From NCBI RefSeq assembly GCF_007680605.1, contig NZ_VEIO01000004.1, positions 19,997 through 83,996 on the forward strand: 64,000 bases of DNA, in the 5' to 3' direction. Both the position numbers and the translations under genes were made by a program. The DNA comes from Paenibacillus xylanexedens. Its GTDB lineage: Bacteria; Bacillota; Bacilli; Paenibacillales; Paenibacillaceae. This document shows positions 34,373 through 43,624 of this stretch, one piece after another. Below the pieces are notes generated by a model. That model did not search any database, was not told the DNA's origin, and worked only from the letters and a program-made list of their open reading frames with translations. Numbering within the stretch: position 1 is the first letter of the stretch; each line of letters opens with the position of its first letter.

Positions 34373-35053
34373 TTACTTGTCCTGCACCCCAAGCGCATGA
34401 ATCACTTCATTGGGATAAACATGAATGTCCTTCGTCTGTACCATGGCTACATTTCTCATCGCGTGAGCGATCGTAGATGCATGAATCGCCCGATATTTAT
34501 CCAAACGGCCTTTCATCCAGCGATCCAAAAAAGTCATAACATGTGCAGCGAATTGTTCACCCGCACGTTTCTCACCGCGATCCCCCAGAATAAGAGATGG
34601 ACGAAAAATGTGTAAGGCACGGAACCCGATACTCGAAAGCGCATCCTCCATCTCACCTTTGGTCCGACTATAAAACACACGCGAGTTCGCTTTCGCTCCC
34701 ATGGAGGAAATCACGAGCATCTGCTCCACACCATGTCGCTTTGCCAGCGTCGCTGCGCGAACCGGATAGTGATAATCCACTTCACGGAATTGATCTTGGC
34801 TACCTGCTTTTTTAATCGTTGTGCCCAGACAACAATACAGATCGTCGATCCCTTCAAACAAGTGTCCCTGACCTTCAAGTTGTTCGAAGTCTACAACGTA
34901 TTGCTTCAGTCCGGGATGTTCCAGATCAAGTCCGCGTCTGACCAGAATGCGAACCTCGCTGTATGCGGGGTGCCCGAGCAGACTGCGAACCAAATGCCCT
35001 CCCACCAGTCCAGTAGCCCCGATCACCATCGCTTTGCGTTCAGGATGATGCAT
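34373..35053 (-). CDS. NAD(P)H-binding short-chain-type oxidoreductase
   Basis: A 226-residue Rossmann protein starting MHHPERKAMVIGATGLVGGHLV, with the GATGLVG dinucleotide motif and the later segments YCCLGTTIKKAGS and FYSRTKGEMEDAL, which resemble HTATIP2-like and atypical SDR proteins. The ATG at 35053 has GGGGTGG eight bases upstream; a GTG at 35065 is the alternative. Substrate unknown. It lies downstream of the MFS gene's stop on the same strand as ridA but with 130 bases to ridA. Confidence 0.82.
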   Translation of the reverse strand: MHHPERKAMVIGATGLVGGHLVRSLLGHPAYSEVRILVRRGLDLEHPGLKQYVVDFEQLEGQGHLFEGIDDLYCCLGTTIKKAGSQDQFREVDYHYPVRAATLAKRHGVEQMLVISSMGAKANSRVFYSRTKGEMEDALSSIGFRALHIFRPSLILGDRGEKRAGEQFAAHVMTFLDRWMKGRLDKYRAIHASTIAHAMRNVAMVQTKDIHVYPNEVIHALGVQDK

Positions 35054-35128
35054 CTCTCCAACCACCCCAATCTATTCATATATAGCTGAGTATTATATCA
35101 ATGAACATCGTAAGCAGCTTTTTTGTTT

Positions 35129-36400
35129 TTATTTTAAAAGAATCCGACGTCCCAAAGTAAACGTAAGCAGCAACATCACTGCACCAACCATCACTTGGAA
35201 TCCGTAGGTGGATATCCAGACCATCGCTTCCGAGAGAGTCTCCATCTTCTCGTAAAGCCAGCCACCAATCAGCGGGCCAATAAACGATGTTATGCCAGTC
35301 AGAGCTGAATAAACGGCTATAAACATCGGTCTTTCACTTTTCGGTGTATCGCCAATCGTAAAATTAAACGCGAGCTGATTGAAGCCGCCAATACCAATCC
35401 CAAGAAAAATGTGGGACAGGAACAACGCAACCAGTACCGGAGCAAAGGACATCAATCCCCACGACAGGCAAGACAATGCGATGACAGGTAGTGTCCAGAA
35501 CAACAGCGTTTTGTTACTGTATCTGGCATTCAGGTTGCCCCAAATATAGAATCCTCCCATCATCACTAGTGTTTGCACGACGGTGATCAGTGAGACCATC
35601 TGATAGCTGACTTTCAACAGATCCAGCATAACGTAAGAATAAAGAGGAACAATTAATGTCTGGATCAATAGCCATGCCGCCAGAAAAATAGTCGCCTTCA
35701 GAAAAACCCGATCCTGAAACGGTTTGATAAACATCCGTGAGAACGACTTTTCGGTAGAACGTTCAAAGGGCAAATCCGGATAAAAGAAATAAATGACCGT
35801 ATTGGCAATCGCACAGATCCATACGGGAATGAATAGAATCAGAAAACCGGTCTCTCCCGGATAACGATCCAGCAAAATGCCGCCGCCGAATAAACAAACG
35901 CTTCCAAGCGCATTCAGAATCGTATTTCGTATCCCGAAATAACGTCCCCGTACCTTGGCAGGTACGATATCCCCAATCAGGGATGTCCAGATCATACCGC
36001 CGATGGTATTACATATGAATGCAATCGTATATAAACCAATAAAAATACTGACCCACCATTCTTTAGGAAAAATGAACGGAATTAATCCCGTTGCACTCCA
36101 CAAAATACGGTGACCTCCGACGAACAGCAAAAGCGCGCGCTTACGGCTCCGAATACGTTGCATCCAGTATGCTGCGCCGATCTGCGCGATGTTTACAAAC
36201 GTGGTAATCGCGAGCACAAAGCCGATATGCCTCGACCCGGCCCCAAGATAAAGCAAAAACCCGGTTAGAAATGGACCACCCAGCAAGGTTTGCAAAATAA
36301 TTGCCGGTACGCCCTCCCATGTTGCAATTGATAAATTCGTGCGTTGTGTCGAACCCTTGCGCCGTGGCTTGCCTAACGAAGAGGGGTTCATCTTGACCAT
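35129..36400 (-). CDS. Major facilitator superfamily transporter
   Basis: A 12-helix carrier of about 424 residues from MVKMNPSSLGKPRRKG. The N-terminal basic segment is followed by helices with PAKVRGRYFGIRNTI between the early helices, a conserved-looking loop of the MFS type. The true start is uncertain: ATGs at 36400 and 36391 are possible and neither has a strong site, while the ORF extends to 36463. It follows the histidine kinase gene by about 100 bases. The substrate is not predictable. Confidence 0.82.
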   Translation of the reverse strand: MVKMNPSSLGKPRRKGSTQRTNLSIATWEGVPAIILQTLLGGPFLTGFLLYLGAGSRHIGFVLAITTFVNIAQIGAAYWMQRIRSRKRALLLFVGGHRILWSATGLIPFIFPKEWWVSIFIGLYTIAFICNTIGGMIWTSLIGDIVPAKVRGRYFGIRNTILNALGSVCLFGGGILLDRYPGETGFLILFIPVWICAIANTVIYFFYPDLPFERSTEKSFSRMFIKPFQDRVFLKATIFLAAWLLIQTLIVPLYSYVMLDLLKVSYQMVSLITVVQTLVMMGGFYIWGNLNARYSNKTLLFWTLPVIALSCLSWGLMSFAPVLVALFLSHIFLGIGIGGFNQLAFNFTIGDTPKSERPMFIAVYSALTGITSFIGPLIGGWLYEKMETLSEAMVWISTYGFQVMVGAVMLLLTFTLGRRILLK

Positions 36401-36497
36401 CTTCTGTATGGGGATACACTCCTTAGACCGGGTAAAGCTTTGCCGGCCGATGCTAGTTGTCACCCCAAATTCTACTCACGGCACAGAGGTTGTCAAC

Positions 36498-37907
36498 TCA
36501 TTTTTTCACGGTGAGTGGAAGCCGTAGACGAAAGATACTTCCCTTGTTCTCAGCACTTTCGAGTTCAATTGATCCACCCAGTAATCTTGCCAGATCCCTG
36601 CTGATCGAGAGGCCAAGTCCGGTACCCCCAAATTTACGGCTAATCGAACCATCAGCCTGCTGAAATGCTTCAAATACGGAATGATGCTTGTCCTCCGGAA
36701 TGCCGATCCCGGTATCCTGAACCGAAAAAACAAGCCACTGACTTACCATATCCGCTTGTTTAGTCTGTTTGGTACTCACGGTCAGAGTGACCTTCCCTTT
36801 CGGCGTAAACTTGATGGCATTGGACATTAAATTCCGCAAAATCTGCTGCACGCGTTGCGGATCAGACCAGAGTGTATCCGGCAGTCCCTTTTGCTTCTCC
36901 AGCACCAGCTCAATTCCTTTTTTGTCAGCAACGAGCCCAAAATGATTCATGGCATCTTCGATCAACTGACTCAGACTGATGTCCTCCAATACAATATCCA
37001 GCCGTCCCGCTTCAACTTTGGACAAATCGAGAATGTCGTTGATTAGCCTGAGGAGTTCTTGTCCGGATTGATCAATCATGCCTGCAAAACGCACAATCTC
37101 ATCCTGATCCATGGTATCGGCATTCTCACTGATCATCTGAGCGAAGTTAATCACACTGTTGAGCGGTGTACGCAACTCATGAGACATATTCGCCAGAAAC
37201 TCCGACTTGTACTGTGAAGCAATTGTCAATTGTCTGGCTCGTTCCTCCAGAACAATCTGGGCTTTTTGTAACTCTTCCTTCTGCACGGATAACAGCCGAT
37301 TCGTGCTCTGGATCAAGAGAATACGATTTTGTTCATTCTGAAAGTCACGTAAGATGAATGCAAATATTAGACTGAGTACGATCCCACTAGGAAGTGTATA
37401 AGGCATGATGTGCGAAAAGAAATAGGCGGTCGGGATGACACCCACAAAGGCAATACTCACACTGTTGACAACATTGACGATCAATGTAACGATGATGCCT
37501 TTGACGATCAGCCTGTGGTTGCTACGTCGCATCCAGATGTTCAAGCCTGCACACAACAATCCAAGAATACACATATTAATAACAGCAGCAATAGTCGCAT
37601 CTGTAATGCCAAAGGTCAGCCTCGACAAACCAATTCCTACACCTATAATCATGACACTGTAGGGTTGCCTGTACGTCAGAACAGCAATAATTAAGGGTAC
37701 ATAACGAAGATCAAAAATAACCTCATCATTCAGCTGAAATCCAAACACGGTACTGATCCAGCCAGCAAAAATAAGCACAAGCACGGAACAGATCTGTTTT
37801 ACCTGGGAAGAGGCACGTATTACGATATATTTATAGAAAACACTTGCAAGATAAGCGATCGTAATAAGCATCCCCATATTGAGTACGAACATTTTCGAAA
37901 ATTGCAT
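36498..37907 (-). CDS. Sensor histidine kinase with LytS-like membrane domain
   Basis: The 469-residue protein has an N-terminal block of about six hydrophobic helices (1-190) resembling the 5TMR_LYT sensor module, a coiled coil, then the kinase: His in SHELRTPLNSVINFAQM, N box NLMSNAIKFTP, DTGIGIP and GGTGLGLSISRDLARLLGG. It would phosphorylate a response regulator encoded elsewhere, since none lies next to it. The gene starts 5 bases within the region upstream of the divergent PAP2 gene and is followed by an MFS gene. Confidence 0.88.
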   Translation of the reverse strand: MQFSKMFVLNMGMLITIAYLASVFYKYIVIRASSQVKQICSVLVLIFAGWISTVFGFQLNDEVIFDLRYVPLIIAVLTYRQPYSVMIIGVGIGLSRLTFGITDATIAAVINMCILGLLCAGLNIWMRRSNHRLIVKGIIVTLIVNVVNSVSIAFVGVIPTAYFFSHIMPYTLPSGIVLSLIFAFILRDFQNEQNRILLIQSTNRLLSVQKEELQKAQIVLEERARQLTIASQYKSEFLANMSHELRTPLNSVINFAQMISENADTMDQDEIVRFAGMIDQSGQELLRLINDILDLSKVEAGRLDIVLEDISLSQLIEDAMNHFGLVADKKGIELVLEKQKGLPDTLWSDPQRVQQILRNLMSNAIKFTPKGKVTLTVSTKQTKQADMVSQWLVFSVQDTGIGIPEDKHHSVFEAFQQADGSISRKFGGTGLGLSISRDLARLLGGSIELESAENKGSIFRLRLPLTVKK

Positions 37908-38144
37908 GCATTCACTCCTGTTGTTCGACGTTATAACCCAAGTGCTTATTTCGTTCGTATTTTTACATCATATCACGCTAGACCCATCTCGGCATGGGAA
38001 CCTCATCAAAAAGAAACAAAAAAATACACAAAATTAAGATTCAACTTGTGTGTAAGACATAGTACAATATATTGTTGTTTCATTCTTTATATTTATCGCT
38101 ATAATCATGTTTGCTTGGAACATGCTGAAAGGAGATTTACAGCT

Positions 38145-38798
38145 GTGCAATTGTTAAAAGACAAATCCTATTGGCTGTCGCTTAGTCTGATGTTATCCCT
38201 GGCCGTTATGGGACTTTTCTATGATATTCTGAACAATCCGGGTCGTGGATATGTTATCCTTAATTCTCCAATCGACCAGACGCTTCCTTTTATCCCCGCG
38301 ATGTCGATTCCCTATCTGGGATGGTACCCGTTTGTATTCGGTGTGCTGGCCTATCTGTGTGCCAAGGATCGACTTATGTATTACCGGGTCTTGTTATCCA
38401 TGAACATCTGTGTCTGGATCTGTTACCTGATCTACTTTAACTTCCAAACGATGGTTCCCCGGCCGGAATTAACTGGCTCTGGTCTAGGTGCAGCCGTCAT
38501 CGGATGGCTCTACAGCCAGGATCGTCCATATAACTGTTTTCCCAGTATTCACGCCCTGCACTCATATCTGGTGATGCGTGCCGTTCTATCCGTTTCGACC
38601 ATTCGTAAATCCGTCAAGGTGATGGTAGCTGCCGGTGCAGCCCTTATCATTATCTCTACACTGCTCATCAAACAACATGTCATTTACGACGCACTGAGTG
38701 CAATGATTCTTGGCGAATGTATCTTCACGATCATTACTGGGCTAGCGCTTTATCGACGTCGCAGAAAAGCCTCCAAATGGACGGAGGGGATCAACTAA
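38145..38798 (+). CDS. PAP2-family phosphatase
   Basis: A membrane phosphatase of 217 residues that acts on lipid phosphates. From the GTG at 38145, which has AAAGGAG ten bases upstream, it reads MQLLKDKSYWLSL. The active-site motifs are MVPRPEL, NCFPSIHALHSYLVMRA (with Ser-x-His) and KQHVIYDALSA (His...Asp). Longer reading frames start in a noncoding-looking stretch. The last eight bases overlap the end of the convergent HD-GYP gene. Confidence 0.85.
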   Translation: MQLLKDKSYWLSLSLMLSLAVMGLFYDILNNPGRGYVILNSPIDQTLPFIPAMSIPYLGWYPFVFGVLAYLCAKDRLMYYRVLLSMNICVWICYLIYFNFQTMVPRPELTGSGLGAAVIGWLYSQDRPYNCFPSIHALHSYLVMRAVLSVSTIRKSVKVMVAAGAALIIISTLLIKQHVIYDALSAMILGECIFTIITGLALYRRRRKASKWTEGIN

Positions 38799-40314
38799 CC
38801 CCCTCTTCAGGCTTTTTGTCCAGTTGCTTCTGTCGTCTCCACTCATCAATAAACAAACCTGCATAATAGGGGTCCCACTGGGTCCCCTTTCCTTCTTCCA
38901 GAATCATAAGCGCTCGCTCATCACTCATTCCATTCCGGTACGGTCTGTCTGATGTCATCGCATCAAAGGCATCTGCTACCGCTATAATACGGCCGAATAG
39001 TGGAATCTCCTCGCCTGCCATGCCATCCGGATAACCTTTGCCGTCATACCTCTCATGATGGGATCGCACCCCCGGCAGGAAGTCTGCCATAGCGTCCACA
39101 GGCTCAATCTGAAGCAAAATACTTTCTCCTAATACAGGATGCGTACGGATGATTGCAAATTCCTCATCACTGAGCTTGCCGTCTTTGAGTAAAACCTCGT
39201 CAGGTATACCAATCTTCCCGATATCATGAAGCAAAGCAGATTTGTACAACAAGTCGGCTTGTTCGTCATTCATACCGCTGAGCCTGCCGATCAGAATAGA
39301 ATACTCCGCGACACGCATAGAATGTCCCGCCGTATATTTATCCCTGGCATCCAGTGCAGCCGCAAGCAGAGAGAAGTAACTTTGCAGCAGTTGCCGATTG
39401 CGCTCCTGTCTCATCTCTAGCCGACTAATCATCATATTGAACCCCGAGATCAATTGCGAAAATTCATCCGAGTACAAATCCGGCGTTCTTCTGCCGAACT
39501 CGCCGCCCTGAATCCGGTTCATCTCTTGTGTCAACTCCGCCACCGGATCACGGACATCCCGAATTAACAGCCAACTGCCCACCATGGAGAATCCCGCGCC
39601 CAGGATGACGATGAGTACACCCCAAAACGTATATTCTTTTGCAAACACCGGGTCTATGTACTGGAGCCGAATATAAGTAGCCAGAAAAAATAAACACAAT
39701 GGAAATAAACCGATGAGTGCAGTGCTGGTCTGAAACTTTCGCTGTATCGAGATCAGGATGCGTCCGCCAAGCGAAGGTTCCATCCCATACAGATTCTTGC
39801 CTATACGGCGAACTTCGAGCAGCAACGGCCTCACTGCCCTCACGGTAAGGTAATATTCAATCAAGGCATGCATAATGGCAATTAAGAACGCACAGACAGC
39901 CGCAACAATGACGTATCCATACGGGATCTCAAGCCAGCCCGTGGAAATCATCCACAGTGTAATCCCTGCCGCGGGCACAGAGAAACCCAGCATGTGTGGC
40001 CCAAGAATACGATATATGGTTTGTCCCGGAAAGCGGTGAATTCGTTCGTACATCCGATTTAATTCAGCCATTTCATGATGCTCTGCAGCGAAGAAATGAC
40101 CTATTGGTCCTAATTGAGCCCATAGCGTAATCAATTCTGCAACTAGCATAAACAGAATTGAAATGAGTACAATGGCGACTAATCGAACATATTGGATATT
40201 GGGTACCTGCAAGGTTGAGATCATCACCACAGTGCCCACAATAAAAATGGCTGATATCGAACCAATGAGATAATTGCGTAGCAGACGGAAGATAAATGCA
40301 CGATATACTTCCAA
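38791..40314 (-). CDS. HD-GYP domain protein with membrane anchor and HAMP
   Basis: HD-GYP phosphodiesterases degrade cyclic di-GMP. The 507-residue protein has an N-terminal membrane region with about six helices (to residue 240), a HAMP-like segment DPVAELTQEMNRIQGGEF, and an HD-GYP domain with LLHDIGKIGIP, SHHERYDGKGYPDGM and VADAFDAMTSDRPYR. All expected metal ligands and the GYP motif are present, so activity is plausible. It converges on the PAP2 gene with an eight-base overlap. No GGDEF partner lies nearby. Confidence 0.9.
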   Translation of the reverse strand: MEVYRAFIFRLLRNYLIGSISAIFIVGTVVMISTLQVPNIQYVRLVAIVLISILFMLVAELITLWAQLGPIGHFFAAEHHEMAELNRMYERIHRFPGQTIYRILGPHMLGFSVPAAGITLWMISTGWLEIPYGYVIVAAVCAFLIAIMHALIEYYLTVRAVRPLLLEVRRIGKNLYGMEPSLGGRILISIQRKFQTSTALIGLFPLCLFFLATYIRLQYIDPVFAKEYTFWGVLIVILGAGFSMVGSWLLIRDVRDPVAELTQEMNRIQGGEFGRRTPDLYSDEFSQLISGFNMMISRLEMRQERNRQLLQSYFSLLAAALDARDKYTAGHSMRVAEYSILIGRLSGMNDEQADLLYKSALLHDIGKIGIPDEVLLKDGKLSDEEFAIIRTHPVLGESILLQIEPVDAMADFLPGVRSHHERYDGKGYPDGMAGEEIPLFGRIIAVADAFDAMTSDRPYRNGMSDERALMILEEGKGTQWDPYYAGLFIDEWRRQKQLDKKPEEGVS

Positions 40315-40478
40315 TCCAATCCCTCGCTCTCTATGTCTAACCCGTTCCGCCCTGATAAAAAAGGGAGAATAAGGATGTTTTCTCCTATATGTTTATCGGT
40401 TATTCCCACTAAAAAAATTAATAAAATCCTGCGAAATATGCTACATATTCTGCTTAGCTGTCTTCGGGGTTTGCTTCA

Positions 40479-40512
40479 TAAAAAGGCCGCTCCCTGAGGG
40501 AGCGGCCTTTTA
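40479..40512. terminator. Bidirectional terminator
   Basis: AAAAGGCCGCTCCC and GGGAGCGGCCTTTT pair across a three-base loop, with A and T runs on both sides. It follows the anti-sigma gene. Confidence 0.9.
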
Positions 40513-40566
40513 TTCAGGTTTTTGTTACGTATATTCCATTAAAACTCCTTTTGGGGACTTTGGCAT

Positions 40567-41559
40567 CTAACTCGTTTTAATTTTAGCCGCCAAAATCATT
40601 GTGCCACGTGGTTGATCCCCCAGCGCATCCGGTTCAAGCGTGATCGCTACGGTGTCATAATCGTTTGCGGAATCCAGCGTGTAATAGACCGCTCCCGTAC
40701 CGTCATGACTTAGGAACGTCCCCGCATTCTTAGGAGTATCCCCCTTGATCAGCCATACCTGAAATGCCTGGTTACCTTCCAGTGCAGGCAATTTCTCTGC
40801 CTGTACCACGAGGTGCGTGCCTTTGCTATCGATCACGATGGTCGCCAGACCTTGCGCGACAATATCTTGCGTTGCCGGGCTCAGCTTGACGGCCTCGCCC
40901 GTCTTCATGCCTTGCGCCGGCGCCTGGGCTGAAGCAAGTTGCTCTTGCAGCTGTGCATTCTGCGCTTGCGCGAGAGCCAGCTGCTCCTGCGCGGCCGATA
41001 CGCCTTCGGCTTGCTGCGTCAGCAAGTCGATGCGGCTCTGCAGCTGCGCCGTGTACACGCCGAGCACCAGCGCCGCTGCCGCGAGGCCCGCACTGGCTGC
41101 GCGCCAAGCGCGGCCACCGCGCGCACGCGCGCGCGTACTTGGCTGCCCCAGCTGTGCCTGGGCAGCCTCTTCGGCCCGGGCCGCAGGCACCGCCGCTGGC
41201 GGCAAGCCAGGCCCGGGCTGCGCCGCACGCTCGTGCTGCGGCGCAAGGTCTTCCCGAAGCACCGCGGATGCGGGTGCTTCAGGTTGCTGCGCAGGAGTCG
41301 CTGCCGGCGTCGCGCCGGTGCTCTCCTGCGCCTGACCGAGCACGCTGCCCAGCACGCGTGCTCGCATGCCCGGCGGCGGTGCCACAGGGTCCGCCGCAAG
41401 TGGCAGGGAGCCGGTTACCTCCTGCAATTCCCTTACCTCCTGACGACAAGCTTCGCAATTCGAAATATGCGCTTCGAATGCCGCCACTTCCTCTGCTTCC
41501 AGTCCGCCCAGCACATACATCGGTGCCAGATCAGACCACTCCTCATGTCGTTCTATCAT
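40567..41559 (-). CDS. Anti-sigma factor, RskA-like
   Basis: A membrane-bound anti-sigma factor that holds its ECF sigma until a signal arrives. The 330-residue protein starts MIERHEEWSDLAPMYVLGGL with the zinc-binding HISNCEACR motif (His-x3-Cys-x2-Cys), a Pro/Ala-rich cytoplasmic linker, one membrane helix near AWRAASAGLAAAALVLGVY, a Gln/Ala-rich coiled-coil segment, and a C-terminal RskA domain with FQVWLIKGDTPKNAGTF. Its ATG overlaps the stop of the sigma gene by four bases. From about 40900 to 41400 it is unusually GC-rich and codes for low-complexity sequence. Confidence 0.9.
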   Translation of the reverse strand: MIERHEEWSDLAPMYVLGGLEAEEVAAFEAHISNCEACRQEVRELQEVTGSLPLAADPVAPPPGMRARVLGSVLGQAQESTGATPAATPAQQPEAPASAVLREDLAPQHERAAQPGPGLPPAAVPAARAEEAAQAQLGQPSTRARARGGRAWRAASAGLAAAALVLGVYTAQLQSRIDLLTQQAEGVSAAQEQLALAQAQNAQLQEQLASAQAPAQGMKTGEAVKLSPATQDIVAQGLATIVIDSKGTHLVVQAEKLPALEGNQAFQVWLIKGDTPKNAGTFLSHDGTGAVYYTLDSANDYDTVAITLEPDALGDQPRGTMILAAKIKTS

Positions 41560-42152
41560 GGATGTATGCCCTCCCTTCCCGCGTCCGGATGCAATTCAGC
41601 ATCAGCAAGTAACTTCTGGAGCTGACGCATGGCAAGCCTGACACGGCTCTTCACCGTACCCAGCGGAATCCCGAATCGGCTGGATACCTCTTGTTGCGTT
41701 AAACCTGCATAATATATCGATTCAATTACTTGCTTCTGGTCCTCATTCAATTGGGTCAACGCCTCTTTAATACGTGTGCCTTCCCATTTGCGCTGGACCT
41801 CTTCTTCTGTATTTGTATATTCGTCAGCGTACGCCGCCAGTGTCTCATGCTCAACTGAAGTGGTTGCTGCTCCTTTCGATCTCCGCCTCAGCATGTCCAC
41901 TGCGATATTGCGCGTAATCGCGAACATCCATGTGGTCAGCTTCCCCTGTGAGGCATCAAATCGTTCCGCTTTATTCCAGATGCGTAGAAAAAGTTCCTGC
42001 ACGGTCTCCTCTGCCGCCATCGAATCACCGACAATTCGGTAGGCAAAAGAATAAACGGCCCGTTCATATCGGTCATATAGCAGTTCCAGTGCAGAAGCAT
42101 CACGCTCTGCAATTCGTTGCATCAACCTGCTGTCCTCTATCGATTCAGTCAT
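41556..42152 (-). CDS. ECF-family RNA polymerase sigma factor
   Basis: The 198-residue protein starts MTESIEDSRLMQRIAERDAS; region 2 is YDRYERAVYSFAYRIVGDS plus EETVQELFLRIWNKA, and region 4 is GLTQQEVSSRFGIPLGTVKSRV. AAAGGGG lies before the ATG at 42152; upstream in-frame starts to 42266 lack a site. It overlaps the anti-sigma gene by four bases, the standard sigma/anti-sigma arrangement. Its pairing with an RskA-type partner suggests a SigK-type response to surface or redox stress; the regulon is not visible. Confidence 0.93.
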   Translation of the reverse strand: MTESIEDSRLMQRIAERDASALELLYDRYERAVYSFAYRIVGDSMAAEETVQELFLRIWNKAERFDASQGKLTTWMFAITRNIAVDMLRRRSKGAATTSVEHETLAAYADEYTNTEEEVQRKWEGTRIKEALTQLNEDQKQVIESIYYAGLTQQEVSSRFGIPLGTVKSRVRLAMRQLQKLLADAELHPDAGREGIHP

Positions 42153-42310
42153 CCGAGGGCCCCTTTCTGTATCTTCCCTCATATTATAACCTACGCAGAA
42201 ACGTTTGAAGAGGATTACCCCTAATAACATTTTTTTGAGATATTTCTTTCCAAACTCCGGACTCAAATGAAGGCCTAAACCTGTGCTTCAAGGGTCGCCC
42301 TTCCTTTTTA

Positions 42311-42339
42311 TTGCAATAAATTACAGACTGTGGTATGAT
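42311..42339 (+). promoter_or_regulatory. Strong sigma-A-type promoter
   Basis: TTGCAA (42311-42316) and TATGAT (42334-42339) are exactly 17 bases apart, with TGG before the -10 box giving an extended -10. The predicted start is about 42346. No ORF with a ribosome site follows. Confidence 0.7.
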
Positions 42340-42345
42340 ATAAAA

Positions 42346-42566
42346 GTTGTATAAACAACCTCATATGATTTTCTGTCTTCTTTTTAACCCCGGAATATTT
42401 TCTTCATGCTGCGACCGCAGCGAATATGCTAACTAACCTATGGAGATTGACGAACCTGAATCACAATAACCCGGTAGACTAAGGGTTTACAAGATGTTCC
42501 CATTCACACTGGCGCGGTCATCGGAGCCGCAAGGACAAAAGAGAGGTAGGGCTTTTGTTGTTTTGG
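42346..42566 (+). ncRNA. Candidate noncoding RNA
   Basis: A transcript from the promoter would include a hairpin GTTG-TATAAA-CAAC at its 5' end, a GCTGC-GACC-GCAGC hairpin near 42410, a GCGG...CCGC hairpin near 42515, and would end at the first terminator or read through to the second at 42606-42636. The longest reading frame is an 18-codon ORF. The sequence does not match rnpB, tmRNA or the large SRP RNA as far as I can recall, and no riboswitch signature was recognised. Identity unknown; 6S RNA was considered but the ends do not form an obvious rod. Confidence 0.5.
42535..42566 (+). terminator. First terminator of the candidate RNA
   Basis: ACAAAAG and CTTTTGT pair across a ten-base loop followed by TGTTTTGG. 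Confidence 0.55.
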
Positions 42567-42603
42567 ATATCATTTATTCTTGAGAAGATTGAAAACATAC
42601 ATC

Positions 42604-42636
42604 AAGCACCCGGAATTGGGTTCCGGGTGCTTTTCT
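42604..42636 (+). terminator. Second terminator of the candidate RNA
   Basis: GCACCCGGAA and TTCCGGGTGC form a perfect ten-pair stem with a five-base loop, followed by TTTTCT. Confidence 0.85.
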
Positions 42637-42678
42637 ATATCCCATTTGTTTTATCCCTTCCCGCGATAAAGCACGCCT

Positions 42679-42714
42679 AAAAAAAGATAACCCCGGCTTA
42701 CTGCCGGAGTTAAC
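42679..42714 (-). terminator. Terminator of the YjcZ-like cluster
   Basis: On the minus strand AACTCCGGC pairs with GCCGGGGTT, and seven T follow a short spacer. It lies about 140 bases past the longer YjcZ-like gene. Confidence 0.8.
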
Positions 42715-42851
42715 ACATAAGAGATTCCCTTACATTCTTTGTATGAAGGATTCTTATAAGAAACGCATCCGAATCGCATAAATCCAGTCAGGCTTTCCGA
42801 TTGGCCCGATGTTGCAGTCCACGTTTGGACCGCGGCCTCTCAGCAGAGGCT

Positions 42852-43127
42852 TTAGATAAACATGGTTTTGGAGATGATTACGAGCAGAATGAATAAAACA
42901 AGAATGGTTCCCATGGAGCTCCAGACGCCCCCACCACAGGCAGGTGCACAACCATGGTGATATCCCTGCACCATCGGTGCTTGATTCGGCTGGTAGCCAT
43001 AAGGCATCGTTCCGTAATTGTACATGTCTTGACCTGGATATTGGTATCCGTACATATGTTCATGCCCTCCTTGTAGTCCGTAAACTTGCCCCTGTCCGTT
43101 CGGTGAGTTCGGTTTAACTTCGCTCAT
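42852..43127 (-). CDS. YjcZ-like membrane miniprotein with Tyr/Gln/Gly-rich extension
   Basis: The 91-residue product starts MSEVKPNSPNGQGQVYGLQG; the N-terminal two thirds are rich in Gly, Tyr, Gln and Met, and the C-terminus WSSMGTILVLFILLVIISKT is nearly the same as the whole hydrophobic part of the two 34-residue genes beside it. AAGGAGG lies seven bases before the ATG at 43127. YjcZ-type miniproteins are often expressed in sporulation; the function of the extension is unknown. Confidence 0.78.
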   Translation of the reverse strand: MSEVKPNSPNGQGQVYGLQGGHEHMYGYQYPGQDMYNYGTMPYGYQPNQAPMVQGYHHGCAPACGGGVWSSMGTILVLFILLVIISKTMFI

Positions 43128-43448
43128 CGTCATGCCTCCTTAACGTTTGCCTACACCTTAAGCTATGTATTTGCCCTATACGGTGACCGGGCTATGGCCC
43201 TCATGATCTCAAAATAGGCGTTTAACCTGACCACCTTTATCCTTTTCTTACCATTCTCGCTCTCACTTGTTTCTACTCTTCCCTCCCCCCTATTTTTCTC
43301 TTCAACTGATCATCCCCCTACTTTGTTACAAGTCGTAACATTCCCCACTTCGTCTCGTGCCACTATTATTTCTCATATTCCCTTCTATCAAGTGTCCAAA
43401 ATCGAACTAGCCCCTTCCTCAACGAAGCTTGTCCAATCTCATAAAACC

Positions 43449-43470
43449 CTGCCGGTTACCCGGCAGAGCA
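43449..43470 (-). terminator. Terminator after the first 34-residue gene
   Basis: CTGCCGG and CCGGCAG pair with a four-base loop; the minus strand continues GGTTTTAT. Confidence 0.7.
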
Positions 43471-43477
43471 CTACACA

Positions 43478-43582
43478 TTATACCCAGAACGACTTAGTGA
43501 TGATCACGAGCAGAATAAACAACACCAGGATTGCTCCAGTGGAAGTCCAGCCGCCGTATCCGATTCCTCCTACTTCACCCAT
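43478..43582 (-). CDS. YjcZ-family sporulation-type miniprotein (34 aa)
   Basis: The product reads MGEVGGIGYGGWTSTGAILV followed by LFILLVIITKSFWV, a Gly-rich N-terminus and a single membrane helix, matching the YjcZ family. GGGAGG precedes the ATG. It is too short for routine ORF calling. It has its own terminator, so it is probably a separate message from its neighbours. Confidence 0.85.
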   Translation of the reverse strand: MGEVGGIGYGGWTSTGAILVLFILLVIITKSFWV

Positions 43583-43624
43583 CTTAAACCCTCCCCTACG
43601 TGCGAATTTTACTATAAACTTTTA

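Noticed and set aside
40817..41625. Plus-strand ORFs opposite the anti-sigma gene
   Set aside because: They are GC-driven shadows of the RskA-like gene with low-complexity Cys/Arg/Ala sequence.
42346..42566. 6S RNA
   Set aside because: The predicted ends do not form the long rod with a central bubble; left as unidentified RNA.
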